A DNA stretch of 64,000 nucleotides from an uncultured Alphaproteobacteria bacterium. Its GTDB lineage: Bacteria; Pseudomonadota; Alphaproteobacteria; RF32; CAG-239. A program made the translations under genes and the position numbers. Where the stretch lies: the NCBI GenBank assembly GCA_934277545.1, contig CAKQUG010000006.1:1-64000 (forward strand). The letters are read 5' to 3'. Of the stretch, positions 43,751 to 51,764 are shown one piece after another. The notes beneath the pieces were generated by a model, which had not been told where the DNA came from, made no database searches, and saw nothing but the letters and a program-made list of their open reading frames with translations. Within the stretch, counting starts at the first letter, position 1, and the number at the start of each line of letters is the position of its first letter.

Positions 43751-44839
43751 ATGAAGACTAAAACAGTTTTAAACACAATCATCAACGCCGACTGCATTGA
43801 AACAATGAACAAGCTGGAAGAAAATTCGGTTGATGTGATTTTTGCCGACCCTCCGTATAATATGCAGCTGGGCGAGGCTTTGCTGCGTCCGGACAACACG
43901 GTTGTGAACGGTGTTGATGAAGAATGGGACAGTTTTGAAAGTTTAGCCGCGTATGATGAATATACAAAACAATGGCTCAGCGCCGCCCGCCGGATTTTGA
44001 AAGACGACGGCAGCATTTGGGTAATCGGTTCCTATCACAACATTTTCCGTGTCGGTTACATTTTACAAAATTTAGGTTTTTGGATTTTAAATGACGTGGT
44101 TTGGAACAAAACCAACCCCATGCCGAATTTTAAGGGCACGCGTTTTACCAACGCTCATGAAACTTTGATTTGGGCGGTTAAAAACCCTAAGGCGAAATAT
44201 ACTTTTAACTATGAGGCTATGAAAGCGCTTAATGATGAAACGCAAATGCGCAGTATTTGGGAAATTCCTATTTGCACAGGCAAAGAGCGCTTGAAAAACG
44301 GTCAGGGTGAAAAATTGCATCCGACGCAAAAGCCGGAAGCATTACTCTATAGAGTTATTTTAGCGTCAACAAAACCGGGCGATGTGGTTTTGGATCCGTT
44401 CTTTGGAACCGGTACAACCGGAGCTATAGCAAAAAAAATGGGACGTAATTTTATCGGTATTGAACGAGACAGCTCGTATGTAGAAGGTGCTAATGCACGT
44501 TTGGCCGCGATTGAACCGCTGAACGGCGAAGCCTTGGAATATACAGTGAAGAAAAAACTGCAGCGTGTACCTTTTGGAGCCGTAATTGAGCGCGGTATGC
44601 TGGCTCCGGGCGATGTGTTGAGCGATGTAAACGGCAAACATTTTGCCACAATTCGAGCTGACGGCTCAATCAAAAGCGACAATGCCGAAGGTTCAATTCA
44701 CCAAGTCGGCGCGGCCGAGCAAAATGCCGCGGCCTGCAACGGTTGGGAATATTGGTATTTTAAAGACGGTAAAAACGGTTTGGTTTGTATTGACGAGCTG
44801 CGTTGCCAGCTGCGTCAGGAAATGTATGGGGCAAAATAA
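43751..44839 (+). CDS. ccrM: Cell-cycle-regulated GANTC adenine methyltransferase
   Basis: A 362-residue beta-class DNA adenine N6-methyltransferase. ADPPYNMQLGE (about 35-45) is the DPPY catalytic motif; DPFFGTGTTGAIAKKMGR (about 211-228) is the SAM-binding motif placed after it, the beta order. The roughly 85-residue C-terminal domain (RVPFGAVIERGMLAPGD to NGWEYWYFKDGK) is diagnostic for CcrM and specifies GANTC recognition. In Caulobacter CcrM methylates the replicated chromosome late in the cycle. The ATG at 43751 is preferred over an upstream one at 43739. Confidence 0.94.
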   Translation: MKTKTVLNTIINADCIETMNKLEENSVDVIFADPPYNMQLGEALLRPDNTVVNGVDEEWDSFESLAAYDEYTKQWLSAARRILKDDGSIWVIGSYHNIFRVGYILQNLGFWILNDVVWNKTNPMPNFKGTRFTNAHETLIWAVKNPKAKYTFNYEAMKALNDETQMRSIWEIPICTGKERLKNGQGEKLHPTQKPEALLYRVILASTKPGDVVLDPFFGTGTTGAIAKKMGRNFIGIERDSSYVEGANARLAAIEPLNGEALEYTVKKKLQRVPFGAVIERGMLAPGDVLSDVNGKHFATIRADGSIKSDNAEGSIHQVGAAEQNAAACNGWEYWYFKDGKNGLVCIDELRCQLRQEMYGAK

Positions 44840-44841
44840 AA

Positions 44842-45960
44842 TTGAACAGCGAGCACAGACCTGATTACAGCGAGTTTAGAGATAAAGCCGAGCAAGAAAG
44901 TAACAATCTTGCGCTCAAAAGCGACTGCTATGCGGCGATTGATTTAGGCACAAACTCCTGCCGGCTGGTTATCGCTCAACCAACCCCGAGCTCATTTCAT
45001 GTAGTTGAAACATTTTCACGCGTTACCCGTTTGGGAGAAGGAATTATAAACGGCAATATGCTGTCCAAGCCGGCAATACGGCGCACGATTGCCGCGTTAA
45101 AAGTCTGCGGCGCCATTATCAACGAATATAAACCGATTGTGCGGATGCGCTTTGTAGCGACTGCCGCTTGTCGGCGCGCGCTTAACTGCCGTGAATTTGA
45201 AACGGCGGTAAAACAAGCCACCGGCTTAAACATGGAAGTAATATCCTCAAAAGAAGAAGCGCGTCTGGCAGTTGTCGGCTGTATGCCGCTTTTAAACCGC
45301 ATGATTAAACGCGCACTGGTGTTTGACATTGGCGGCGGTTCAACCGAAATTTCGTTGGCCCGCATTACCGAAACCGGTAGAACTTTTATTGAAGGTTTTG
45401 TCTCTTTGCCCTATGGAGTGGTAACCATTTCCGAAGCCTTTCCGGGAAAAGACATGACCACTTTGGCCTATGACACCATTGTTGAACGCACCCAAAAAAT
45501 TTTGCAGGAATTTGAAGATAAATACCATATCAGCGAGGCTATCCGCAATCAGGAAATTCAGGTAATCGGCACATCGGGAACGGTTACGGTTTTGGGCGCC
45601 GTGCATTTGAATTTGCCGCGTTATAACCGGGCGGCCGTGGACGGCATTGCCCTATCCGGCTCGGATGTTGAAAAAGTTATTCGCCGCATTAAAAATATGG
45701 GCTATGAAGGCCGATGCAAACATTCGTGTATCGGCAAACTCAAGGCCGATTTAACTATGGCCGGCTGTACAATTATCGAAGCCTTATGCTCTTTCTGGCC
45801 GGTTTCAGAAATCACCATTGCCGACAGAGGAATCCGCGAGGGCATTCTTTTGGATATGATGCACCATCAAAAAAACAATTACTTCCACAAAGGCGGAAAA
45901 CGCCACAAACTTTTCAGAAAAGGACACTATCATGGACAACGAAAATCTGGCGGCGATTGA
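44842..45960 (+). CDS. Ppx/GppA phosphatase family protein (first of two)
   Basis: An exopolyphosphatase/pppGpp-phosphatase family protein of about 372 residues. The ASKHA motifs are clear: AAIDLGTNSCRLVIAQP, FSRVTRLGEGI, VATAACRRALN, VISSKEEARLAVVG and VFDIGGGSTEISLA. No ATG precedes the domain; a TTG at 44842, nine bases after GGGG, or a TTG at 44803 inside ccrM are the choices, and I prefer the first. The basic C-terminal tail is short, so this is the short two-domain form. It overlaps the next paralogue by 29 bases. Confidence 0.85.
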   Translation: MNSEHRPDYSEFRDKAEQESNNLALKSDCYAAIDLGTNSCRLVIAQPTPSSFHVVETFSRVTRLGEGIINGNMLSKPAIRRTIAALKVCGAIINEYKPIVRMRFVATAACRRALNCREFETAVKQATGLNMEVISSKEEARLAVVGCMPLLNRMIKRALVFDIGGGSTEISLARITETGRTFIEGFVSLPYGVVTISEAFPGKDMTTLAYDTIVERTQKILQEFEDKYHISEAIRNQEIQVIGTSGTVTVLGAVHLNLPRYNRAAVDGIALSGSDVEKVIRRIKNMGYEGRCKHSCIGKLKADLTMAGCTIIEALCSFWPVSEITIADRGIREGILLDMMHHQKNNYFHKGGKRHKLFRKGHYHGQRKSGGD

Positions 45961-46873
45961 TTTGGGGACAAACTCCTGCCGTCTGCGTATTACAGACCCC
46001 AAAGGCAATTTACTTTATCGCGAAGCCGTTACCATAAAATTGGGCGAAGGACTTTATGAAAACAGCAATTTCTCGCAAGCCTCAATTCAGCGCGGAATTG
46101 ATTGTTTAGTGCGCTTTTCCGAGCTGATGAAAGATTATCACGTCGGGCACTACAGAGCAGTGGCAACCGCTTCTTGCCGCAAAGCGCAAAACAGCAGTAC
46201 ATTTATTCAAATGGTGCAGGAACTCAGCGGTATAAATTTAGAAGTTATCTCTGCGGAAGAAGAAGCCCTCTTGAACCTTAAAGGCGCCATGCTGAATGTT
46301 CCTCCGTCAGCAAAATACGTTTTGCTTTATGATTTGGGCGGCGGTTCGACCGAAATCATTTTAGCCGAAAACGGCAAAAAACCGAAAGAAATTTATACAT
46401 TATCCGTACCCTGGGGAGCCAGAACTGCTTCCGAAGCCTTTGACCTGCCGGAATATGATGAAGAAAAGGCTCAGAAACTGCGGAATGAAATAAAAAAATA
46501 CGTTGAAGAATTTTTGGTTAACTCCGAGTTTTTAATGTATCTGCCGCAAAGTTTTTGCATAGCCACTTCAAGCACGCCTTTACGTTTGTTCAGTATGATT
46601 AACAAAACCGGCTCTTATAACAAGGATTTTGCAGACGGTATGACGGTAACCACCGAGCAGATAGACCGGCAAATTGCCGAAACGCTGAAAATGAATTTGG
46701 AACAGCTCAGCGAAAGCCCGTATATCGGAGAAAACCGCGCGCCGATTTTCGTTGCCGCCTGTATAATATTTCAGACAATTTATCAAGTATTGCAAATAAA
46801 AAATTTAACCGCTTCGCTAAAAGGAGCGCAAGAAGCAATTATAGCAGAATTGGAGCAGAAATGGCAAAATTAA
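45932..46873 (+). CDS. Ppx/GppA phosphatase family protein (second of two)
   Basis: A 313-residue paralogue of the preceding gene: AAIDLGTNSCRLRITDP, IKLGEGLYENS, VATASCRKAQN, VISAEEEALLNL and YDLGGGSTEIILAEN. Catalytic Glu and phosphate-loop Gly residues are present. Identity with the first copy is limited to motifs, so the duplication is old. AAGGA lies eight bases before the ATG, within the end of gene one. Its end overlaps rlmE by 13 bases. Whether the two proteins act on polyphosphate, pppGpp or as a heterodimer is unknown. Confidence 0.85.
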   Translation: MDNENLAAIDLGTNSCRLRITDPKGNLLYREAVTIKLGEGLYENSNFSQASIQRGIDCLVRFSELMKDYHVGHYRAVATASCRKAQNSSTFIQMVQELSGINLEVISAEEEALLNLKGAMLNVPPSAKYVLLYDLGGGSTEIILAENGKKPKEIYTLSVPWGARTASEAFDLPEYDEEKAQKLRNEIKKYVEEFLVNSEFLMYLPQSFCIATSSTPLRLFSMINKTGSYNKDFADGMTVTTEQIDRQIAETLKMNLEQLSESPYIGENRAPIFVAACIIFQTIYQVLQIKNLTASLKGAQEAIIAELEQKWQN

Positions 46874-47550
46874 CAGCATCTGCAAAGTTGATTAGAGGCC
46901 GCAACCATTTAACGGTAAAGGTTAAAACCGCAAAATATAACAAACCGTCTTCCAACCGCTGGCTGCAGCGTCAGCTGAACGACCCGTACGTCAGCGAATC
47001 CAAACGGCTGGGCTATCGTTCACGTGCCGCGTTTAAACTGATTCAGCTGGATGAAAAATATCACTTTTTAGGCAAAGGCAAAACCATTGTCGACCTTGGC
47101 TGCGCCCCGGGAGGCTGGACACAAGTTGCAGCACAGCGTAACAAAGGCAGTGGGCAGATTGTTGGAATGGACTTGCTGCCGGCAGAGCCTATAGAAGGTG
47201 CTATTTTGCTGCAGCAGGATTTTACCGAACCGAGCGCCGCCGATAAGCTGAAAGAACTTTTACATGGTCATGCCGACGTAGTTATGAGCGATATGGCAGC
47301 CAACACTACCGGTCATCAGCAAACCGACCATTTGCGCACCATTGCTTTGGTTGAATTGGCTTATGAATTTGCAAAAGAGGTATTGGCAGAAGGCGGTATT
47401 TTCATCGCTAAAGTTTTTCAAGGCGGAACCGAGGGCGAACTTTTAACGGATATGAAAAAGAACTTTGCTAAAGTTACACACTTTAAACCGGACGCCAGCC
47501 GTCAGGATTCGGTTGAGATGTATGTGGTTGCCCAAGGCTTTAAGGGATAG
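46861..47550 (+). CDS. rlmE: 23S rRNA (uridine-2'-O)-methyltransferase
   Basis: A 229-residue FtsJ/RrmJ enzyme that methylates U2552 of 23S rRNA. Blocks: SRAAFKLIQLDEKYHFL (first catalytic Lys), VDLGCAPGGWTQVAAQR (SAM binding), VMSDMAANTTGHQQTDH (catalytic Asp), IFIAKVFQGGTEGEL (second Lys). The order Ppx/GppA then rlmE is common in alphaproteobacteria. The N-terminal 30 residues form a basic extension. Confidence 0.94.
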   Translation: MAKLTASAKLIRGRNHLTVKVKTAKYNKPSSNRWLQRQLNDPYVSESKRLGYRSRAAFKLIQLDEKYHFLGKGKTIVDLGCAPGGWTQVAAQRNKGSGQIVGMDLLPAEPIEGAILLQQDFTEPSAADKLKELLHGHADVVMSDMAANTTGHQQTDHLRTIALVELAYEFAKEVLAEGGIFIAKVFQGGTEGELLTDMKKNFAKVTHFKPDASRQDSVEMYVVAQGFKG

Positions 47551-47611
47551 GATAAAACCATCTAATGATTGTATTTATTTGACATTTATTTTTAATTGAT
47601 ATATTATTAAA

Positions 47612-47645
47612 AAAGTCCGGTGCTCGAACACTGGACTTTAATTTA
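47612..47645 (+). terminator. Intrinsic terminator after rlmE
   Basis: AAAGTCCGGTG pairs with CACTGGACTTT (one G-T pair), followed by a T-rich tail. It closes the ccrM-ppx-ppx-rlmE unit. Confidence 0.8.
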
Positions 47646-47784
47646 ACTGGAAAGGGTTAAACCCTATCTTTAACCATTTTCTAAGTTAAAGGTAACCTAT
47701 TTTTGCATAAAAGTCAATACTTTTATCAAATTTAGACGGTTTTATCCCTTTCCCAACTGCCTAAATTAGGCTGAAAGGTGAAAG

Positions 47785-47856
47785 ATGGTAAACTTACTCA
47801 AAGTTTTAAGCATTCTTATCCATTTGCTTAAAATCATCATCCTTCTATTAAAATAG
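47785..47856 (+). CDS. Candidate 23-residue hydrophobic peptide
   Basis: ATG at 47785 is preceded by GAAAGGTGAAAG, a good ribosome site. The peptide is MVNLLKVLSILIHLLKIIIL then LLK: a single Leu/Ile-rich helix with Lys at 6, 16 and 23, the look of small membrane-active peptides such as type I toxins. A GC-rich hairpin (47870-47891) follows 14 bases after the stop. No strong promoter or antisense RNA promoter could be fixed by eye. It lies in an otherwise gene-free interval (47551-47940). Could be chance, but the ribosome site, composition and hairpin agree. Confidence 0.45.
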   Translation: MVNLLKVLSILIHLLKIIILLLK

Positions 47857-47869
47857 TATAGTATGATGA

Positions 47870-47891
47870 GGCGGAGTTTTCAAGCTCCGCC
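47870..47891 (+). terminator. Hairpin after the 23-residue ORF
   Basis: GGCGGAG (47870-47876) pairs with CTCCGCC (47885-47891), followed by CTTTGATATTT. A moderate terminator in the plus direction; it lies about 50 bases beyond the stop of the minus-strand prepilin gene. Confidence 0.55.
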
Positions 47892-47940
47892 CTTTGATAT
47901 TTAATTGTATTGAAAAACACATTACTTGCACATTTCACTG

Positions 47941-48777
47941 CTAAAATTCCAAAACAAACAAGCAATATTCCTCTCCTATCGCACAAGAGGTGCAAACATT
48001 TTGTATATCGGATAACGTCATATTAACTAAACACTTATTGCTGTCAGTGCATTGTGAATCTCCATAATAATGGATATTGCCGTTTTTAGTTCTAAAAATC
48101 CAGACAAATTGTAGAGAAGAATGCAAAGGCTGAGCAAAATTGCTGATAAATTCTCGGCACAATTTAGTTGAAAAATTATCTGAAACCAAATAGTTATCAG
48201 TAGAAGAGGCATTTCCTAGCGCTATGTCGTAAACTAGATGGTTATCACGGGAAAATATCGTGATTATGCTGCCGACAGTATCTGATATTACAGTACTGTT
48301 TTCAAACGACCAACCTTCAGGAAGCAGATTTAATCCTTTAATTGTTTCTGCTAAATCATATTTATTGCTACCATTATCAGATTTCAGGTTTCTCAAATTA
48401 TCTATATGTTCCAGCAAACCATGAGTTAAATAACTATATCCAGCAATGGCTTTGTTAATTTTCCACTTTTCCATAGCCTTGGAATAACCAGCAATACCGC
48501 CAACCGATAACACGCCGATAATTGCCAGTACGCCCAGCATTTCTATCATTGAACGCCCACCTTGCAACACACTCCAGTGGTCATACTTGGCTTTGAGCGT
48601 CAGTTCATTTTCCGAGAATCCGGTATGGTATATCCGCTTTAAAAACTTGCAACAAACGCTAAGCCCTCGCCCCCTGCACCCGTCATTCTCGAATTCATCC
48701 CGAGTATCTTGTATGAACATACTCCTTTTGAATAATAATGCGATAATCTTATCTCTCAACTCCTTATATCTCCTCAT
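47941..48777 (-). CDS. Type IV prepilin-like protein with 74-residue leader
   Basis: From the ATG at 48777 the product is 278 residues. GGRSMIEMLGVLAII is a canonical prepilin cleavage site (cleavage after Gly, Glu at +5) followed by the hydrophobic filament helix and the block GGIAGYSKAM shared with three other genes in this window. The leader before cleavage is about 74 residues, far longer than normal (5-30). The mature globular part ends in a Cys-rich tail (NVCTSCAIGEEYC). No Shine-Dalgarno sequence precedes 48777; an internal AAGGAG lies slightly downstream, so the start is uncertain. A promoter block shared with 56923-57100 lies directly upstream. Confidence 0.75.
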   Translation of the reverse strand: MRRYKELRDKIIALLFKRSMFIQDTRDEFENDGCRGRGLSVCCKFLKRIYHTGFSENELTLKAKYDHWSVLQGGRSMIEMLGVLAIIGVLSVGGIAGYSKAMEKWKINKAIAGYSYLTHGLLEHIDNLRNLKSDNGSNKYDLAETIKGLNLLPEGWSFENSTVISDTVGSIITIFSRDNHLVYDIALGNASSTDNYLVSDNFSTKLCREFISNFAQPLHSSLQFVWIFRTKNGNIHYYGDSQCTDSNKCLVNMTLSDIQNVCTSCAIGEEYCLFVLEF

Positions 48778-48779
48778 TT

Positions 48780-48955
48780 GTGTAAAAATAATGACCGTTA
48801 TTTTTACACACTTTAAACAACCGTTTGAAAACACTTAACAAAACGCAAAAAATATTGTAATTATAAAAAGTTATTGCAAATTTCACCGACCTTTGCTACA
48901 TTGCAAAAAGAGTTAGTTTTAAAGTCCAATTTAAACGGTCGTTTTTTTTACACAC
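48780..48955. promoter_or_regulatory. Promoter block bounded by inverted repeats (copy 1)
   Basis: A 30-bp near-palindrome at 48780-48809 (arms GTGTAAAAATAATG and CGTTATTTTTACAC) and an inverted partner at 48934-48955 (AACGGTCGTTTTTTTTACAC...) enclose about 124 bp. Inside, on the minus strand, TTGCAA and AATATT are 17 bases apart, pointing at the prepilin gene. The whole block aligns with 56923-57100. It may be a duplicated operator-promoter region or an invertible segment. Confidence 0.6.
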
Positions 48956-49045
48956 TTTTGTTCTGTTAGCAAAAAAATAATCTACTTTGATACCCTATAA
49001 ATTATCCCGATTTTTCATCTCATTGACAAATTTTCAGATAACCAC

Positions 49046-49074
49046 TTGACAAAATAAACATAAACAGGTATTTT
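49046..49074 (+). promoter_or_regulatory. Consensus promoter for the gene at 49116
   Basis: TTGACA (49046-49051), a 17-base spacer and TATTTT (49069-49074). The leader of about 35 bases has no ribosome site. Confidence 0.7.
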
Positions 49075-49115
49075 AAAGTCTGAAAAAAAATTATTTATGT
49101 AAATTCTTCTGCCTT

Positions 49116-49631
49116 ATGATTAAGTTTAAGATTAAGGTCAAGAAATCCCGTATGTGGATTCCTGCCTTGGGTGTGGTGATTGCTTATGGATTTTTCCATA
49201 ACTGCGCTATCGCCCCTTATTTCAACTGCCGTGTAATTGATTGGTCTCAACTGATTTTAACATTCAGCGTAGTTATCGGCTTGGGAGGCGCTCGAGATAT
49301 TGTTTTACAGCGTTTTCGCTATCTCGGTCCGGTGCAAAAGGCCATTGATGTTACAGTAGGCAACAAAGAGTTGAGCAACCGCTTTTGGATTCCGGCAATC
49401 GGTTGGATTCTGGTTTTGGGTTACAGCAATAATTTTATTGTTTCTCCCTACTTTGACATTCATCCTGTTGACTGGGAAGGCTTGCTTGCTTCACTTAGTA
49501 TTTTACTGACTGTCAGCGGCGCGCGCGATTACGGTATTTATGCCACTGAGCGCAAGACCACTGAAAATGATGAAGCTAAAGCGGCAAACGCTCAAGAATC
49601 ATCAACGGAAAGCTCAGAAGTTCCGGTTTAA
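49116..49631 (+). CDS. Membrane protein with internal duplication, holin-like
   Basis: A 171-residue protein made of two homologous halves: RMWIPALGVVIAYGFFHNCA...APYF...DWSQL...GLGGARDI (about 12-62) and RFWIPAIGWILVLGYSNNFI...SPYF...DWEGL...TVSGARDY (about 89-141). Each half has two hydrophobic segments and the pattern W-(x)-PA-(x)-G...PYF...DW...GARD, like 3TM phage holin proteins. The tail is Glu/Ser/Ala-rich and hydrophilic. No phage genes are nearby, so a domesticated role is possible. It lies opposite the prepilin promoter block and has its own promoter and terminator. Confidence 0.6.
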   Translation: MIKFKIKVKKSRMWIPALGVVIAYGFFHNCAIAPYFNCRVIDWSQLILTFSVVIGLGGARDIVLQRFRYLGPVQKAIDVTVGNKELSNRFWIPAIGWILVLGYSNNFIVSPYFDIHPVDWEGLLASLSILLTVSGARDYGIYATERKTTENDEAKAANAQESSTESSEVPV

Positions 49632-49640
49632 TCTTTAACA

Positions 49641-49672
49641 AAAAAACAGCCTTTTTAACAGGCTGTTTTTTT
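49641..49672. terminator. Terminator between the holin-like gene and the sensor kinase gene
   Basis: AAACAGCC and GGCTGTTT form the stem, with A-run before and T-run after, so it can work for both converging transcripts. Confidence 0.8.
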
Positions 49673-49676
49673 GTTA

Positions 49677-50933
49677 TTATTTCGGCAAAATCACGCTGAA
49701 CACGCTTCCTTTGCCAAACTCGCTCTGCACTTTCAACTTCCCGTGATATTTATTAACAATTTCCTGCGCTAATGAAAGTCCGAGCCCGAAACCGCCGCTT
49801 TGTCGATTTCTTCCCTTATCCGCACGATAAAAACGTTCAAAAACATGCGGAAAATCCTCTGCTTTTATGCCGATTCCTTCATCCTGAACCGCAATTTTTA
49901 CCCTATGTTCATCCGACTTGACTTCAACCGAAATTTTTTTATCATCCGGTGTATATTTTACGGCGTTATCCAGCAAAATAATCAGTAATCTTTCCAAATG
50001 CTGCGCAGACATTTTAACCGCAACCTTAGGCGAGCAAACAACTTTAATCGTTTCTTTTCTATTTTTATGCACCATATTCAAACGCTCGGCCAGCGGCAGT
50101 AAAACATCTGCGACATTCAGTTCCGAAGCCGCCGTATTTTCTGTTTGTTCCAAGCGCGTCAGCGCCAGCAGATTTTCCACCAAATCCGACATATTTTTTG
50201 TCTCGTCCCGCATAACCTGCAAAGCCTTGGCGTTTTGCGGCTGCTGTTCCAAAATTTCGATATAAGTCAGCAACACGCTGAGCGGCGTCTTTAATTCGTG
50301 CGATGCATCCGAAACAAACTCTTTTTGCTTGCGATAGGCTTCGGCCAACGGCTTTACGGCATTGCCCGCCAACAGCGCAGCTGCCAAAATTGAAAGCAGG
50401 CACAAAATTCCGACCGCAATTAAGCCATAGCTTTTATAACGATGTGTAACATAAAAATACGGCGTAACATTTAAAAGCACCACCACTCGATATTCATCTC
50501 CGTCCGGTTCATTTTTCCAACTTTCTGAAAGCGCTAAAAAACGCCAACGCTCACCGTTATTTTTAATCTTTACGCTTTTAATTTCTCCGTCATTTTCCTG
50601 CCAGTCTGCCATTTTTTGCGTCAGCATATCGCCAGCCTCGCCGGCCGGCTGTTCCAAACGGCGCATTTTACTGTTTACAAATCCGTAAGAAAAAAAGTGC
50701 AAAGCGTTATTGCGCGCCGCCACCGCGATTCGCTCTGGTTTTACCGCTAATTCATCGGAGTCCTGCTTAAACTCAAAAACTTCTTCCTGCAAATAGTCAT
50801 ATAAACTCGAGGCAATCACATTTTTTGAAATAATCCGATATGCCGCATACCCGCCCAAAAATATAAGCAAAGACACGCTGAACAATATCAATGCGTATCT
50901 GATTAAAAGTTTACGTTTTAAAATATCTATCAT
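49677..50933 (-). CDS. Two-component sensor histidine kinase (PmrB/QseC-like)
   Basis: A 418-residue sensor: membrane segments near 12-33 and 166-188 enclose a periplasmic sensory domain of about 130 residues. The HisKA box VSDASHELKTPLSVLLTYIE holds the phosphorylated His (about 213), and HATPase_c has LLDNAVKYT (N box), VQDEGIGIKAEDFPHVFERF (G1/F) and SGGFGLGLSLA (G2). No clear HAMP domain is seen. It overlaps the regulator gene by four bases (ATGA). The neighbouring eptA fragment suggests a PmrAB-like role. Confidence 0.87.
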   Translation of the reverse strand: MIDILKRKLLIRYALILFSVSLLIFLGGYAAYRIISKNVIASSLYDYLQEEVFEFKQDSDELAVKPERIAVAARNNALHFFSYGFVNSKMRRLEQPAGEAGDMLTQKMADWQENDGEIKSVKIKNNGERWRFLALSESWKNEPDGDEYRVVVLLNVTPYFYVTHRYKSYGLIAVGILCLLSILAAALLAGNAVKPLAEAYRKQKEFVSDASHELKTPLSVLLTYIEILEQQPQNAKALQVMRDETKNMSDLVENLLALTRLEQTENTAASELNVADVLLPLAERLNMVHKNRKETIKVVCSPKVAVKMSAQHLERLLIILLDNAVKYTPDDKKISVEVKSDEHRVKIAVQDEGIGIKAEDFPHVFERFYRADKGRNRQSGGFGLGLSLAQEIVNKYHGKLKVQSEFGKGSVFSVILPK

Positions 50934-51619
50934 TTAAGCTCCAGCATATATCCGATGTTTTTCAGCAAGTTTATCTGCATGTTATCTTGCCAAATTTTAA
51001 GTTTTTTACGCAAATTGTAAATATAAGAATCCAAACTTGCGCTGCTTATTTCCGGGTTATTGCCCCACACTTTTTCAAAAAGCGTTTCGCGTAAAATGGT
51101 TTTGTCGTGATTTACAAAAAGAATTTGCAATATTTTAAATTCGGTTTTAGAAAAATTAAGCGTTTGCTTGCCATCACTCAAAGTGTTTTGCGTACAATCC
51201 ATCACAAAACCGCCGGTTTCAAACACGCTGTCGACATACGGCTTGTTCTTACGGCGCAAAACTGCGTGGATTCTGGCTTTCAGCTCGCGGATTTCAAACG
51301 GTTTGGTAATATAGTCGTCAGCCCCCACTTCCAAGGCCTGCACACAATCATCCAGCTCCGACTTTGCCGTTAAAAAAATAATTCCGCCGGTATAATGGCC
51401 TTTTTTAATATCACGCAGCCACTTGCAGACTTCTATTCCCGAAAGCTCCGGCAGCATCCAATCCAGCAGCACCACATCATATTGCTCCGGGCCATATTTA
51501 ACTTCATCTATAGCCTCGACGCCGGTTTTTGCCAAATCAACTTCATAACCGTCTATTTCCAGCAGAGTTTTAATTCCCTGCCCCAAGTTTGCATCATCTT
51601 CAACCAATAAAATACGCAT
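50930..51619 (-). CDS. OmpR-family response regulator (PmrA/QseB-like)
   Basis: A 229-residue regulator. Receiver: ILLVEDDANLGQGI (acidic pocket), VVLLDWMLPELSG (phospho-Asp near 54), IIFLTAKSE (Thr) and YITKPFEIREL (Lys). The C-terminal winged helix (about 130-225) ends with SLDSYIYNLRKKLKI, as in OmpR/PhoB. Transcribed with the kinase. An array of CAGATT boxes lies in the divergent promoter region just upstream and is its probable binding site. Confidence 0.9.
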   Translation of the reverse strand: MRILLVEDDANLGQGIKTLLEIDGYEVDLAKTGVEAIDEVKYGPEQYDVVLLDWMLPELSGIEVCKWLRDIKKGHYTGGIIFLTAKSELDDCVQALEVGADDYITKPFEIRELKARIHAVLRRKNKPYVDSVFETGGFVMDCTQNTLSDGKQTLNFSKTEFKILQILFVNHDKTILRETLFEKVWGNNPEISSASLDSYIYNLRKKLKIWQDNMQINLLKNIGYMLELK

Positions 51620-51665
51620 AAACGTCTCCTGGTAAAATATTTTATGCTGTTTTTATTAAGAGCGC

Positions 51666-51719
51666 AATCTGAAATTTATCTGAAATTTTTTTCAGATTTT
51701 TTCAGATTGTTTTCAGATT
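51666..51719. promoter_or_regulatory. Array of five CAGATT boxes between regulator and eptA remnant
   Basis: Three direct TTCAGATT boxes start at 51691, 51701 and 51712 (10- and 11-base periods, on one helix face). Two inverted ATCTGAAA copies lie at 51667 and 51678 (11-base period). Tandem half-sites at one helical turn are typical OmpR-family operators. The array sits in the 145-bp divergent region between the regulator and the eptA fragment. Confidence 0.75.
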
Positions 51720-51764
51720 GACCTTCTAATTTCGGCAATGTATCAACAGGAGGACAAACAAAAA

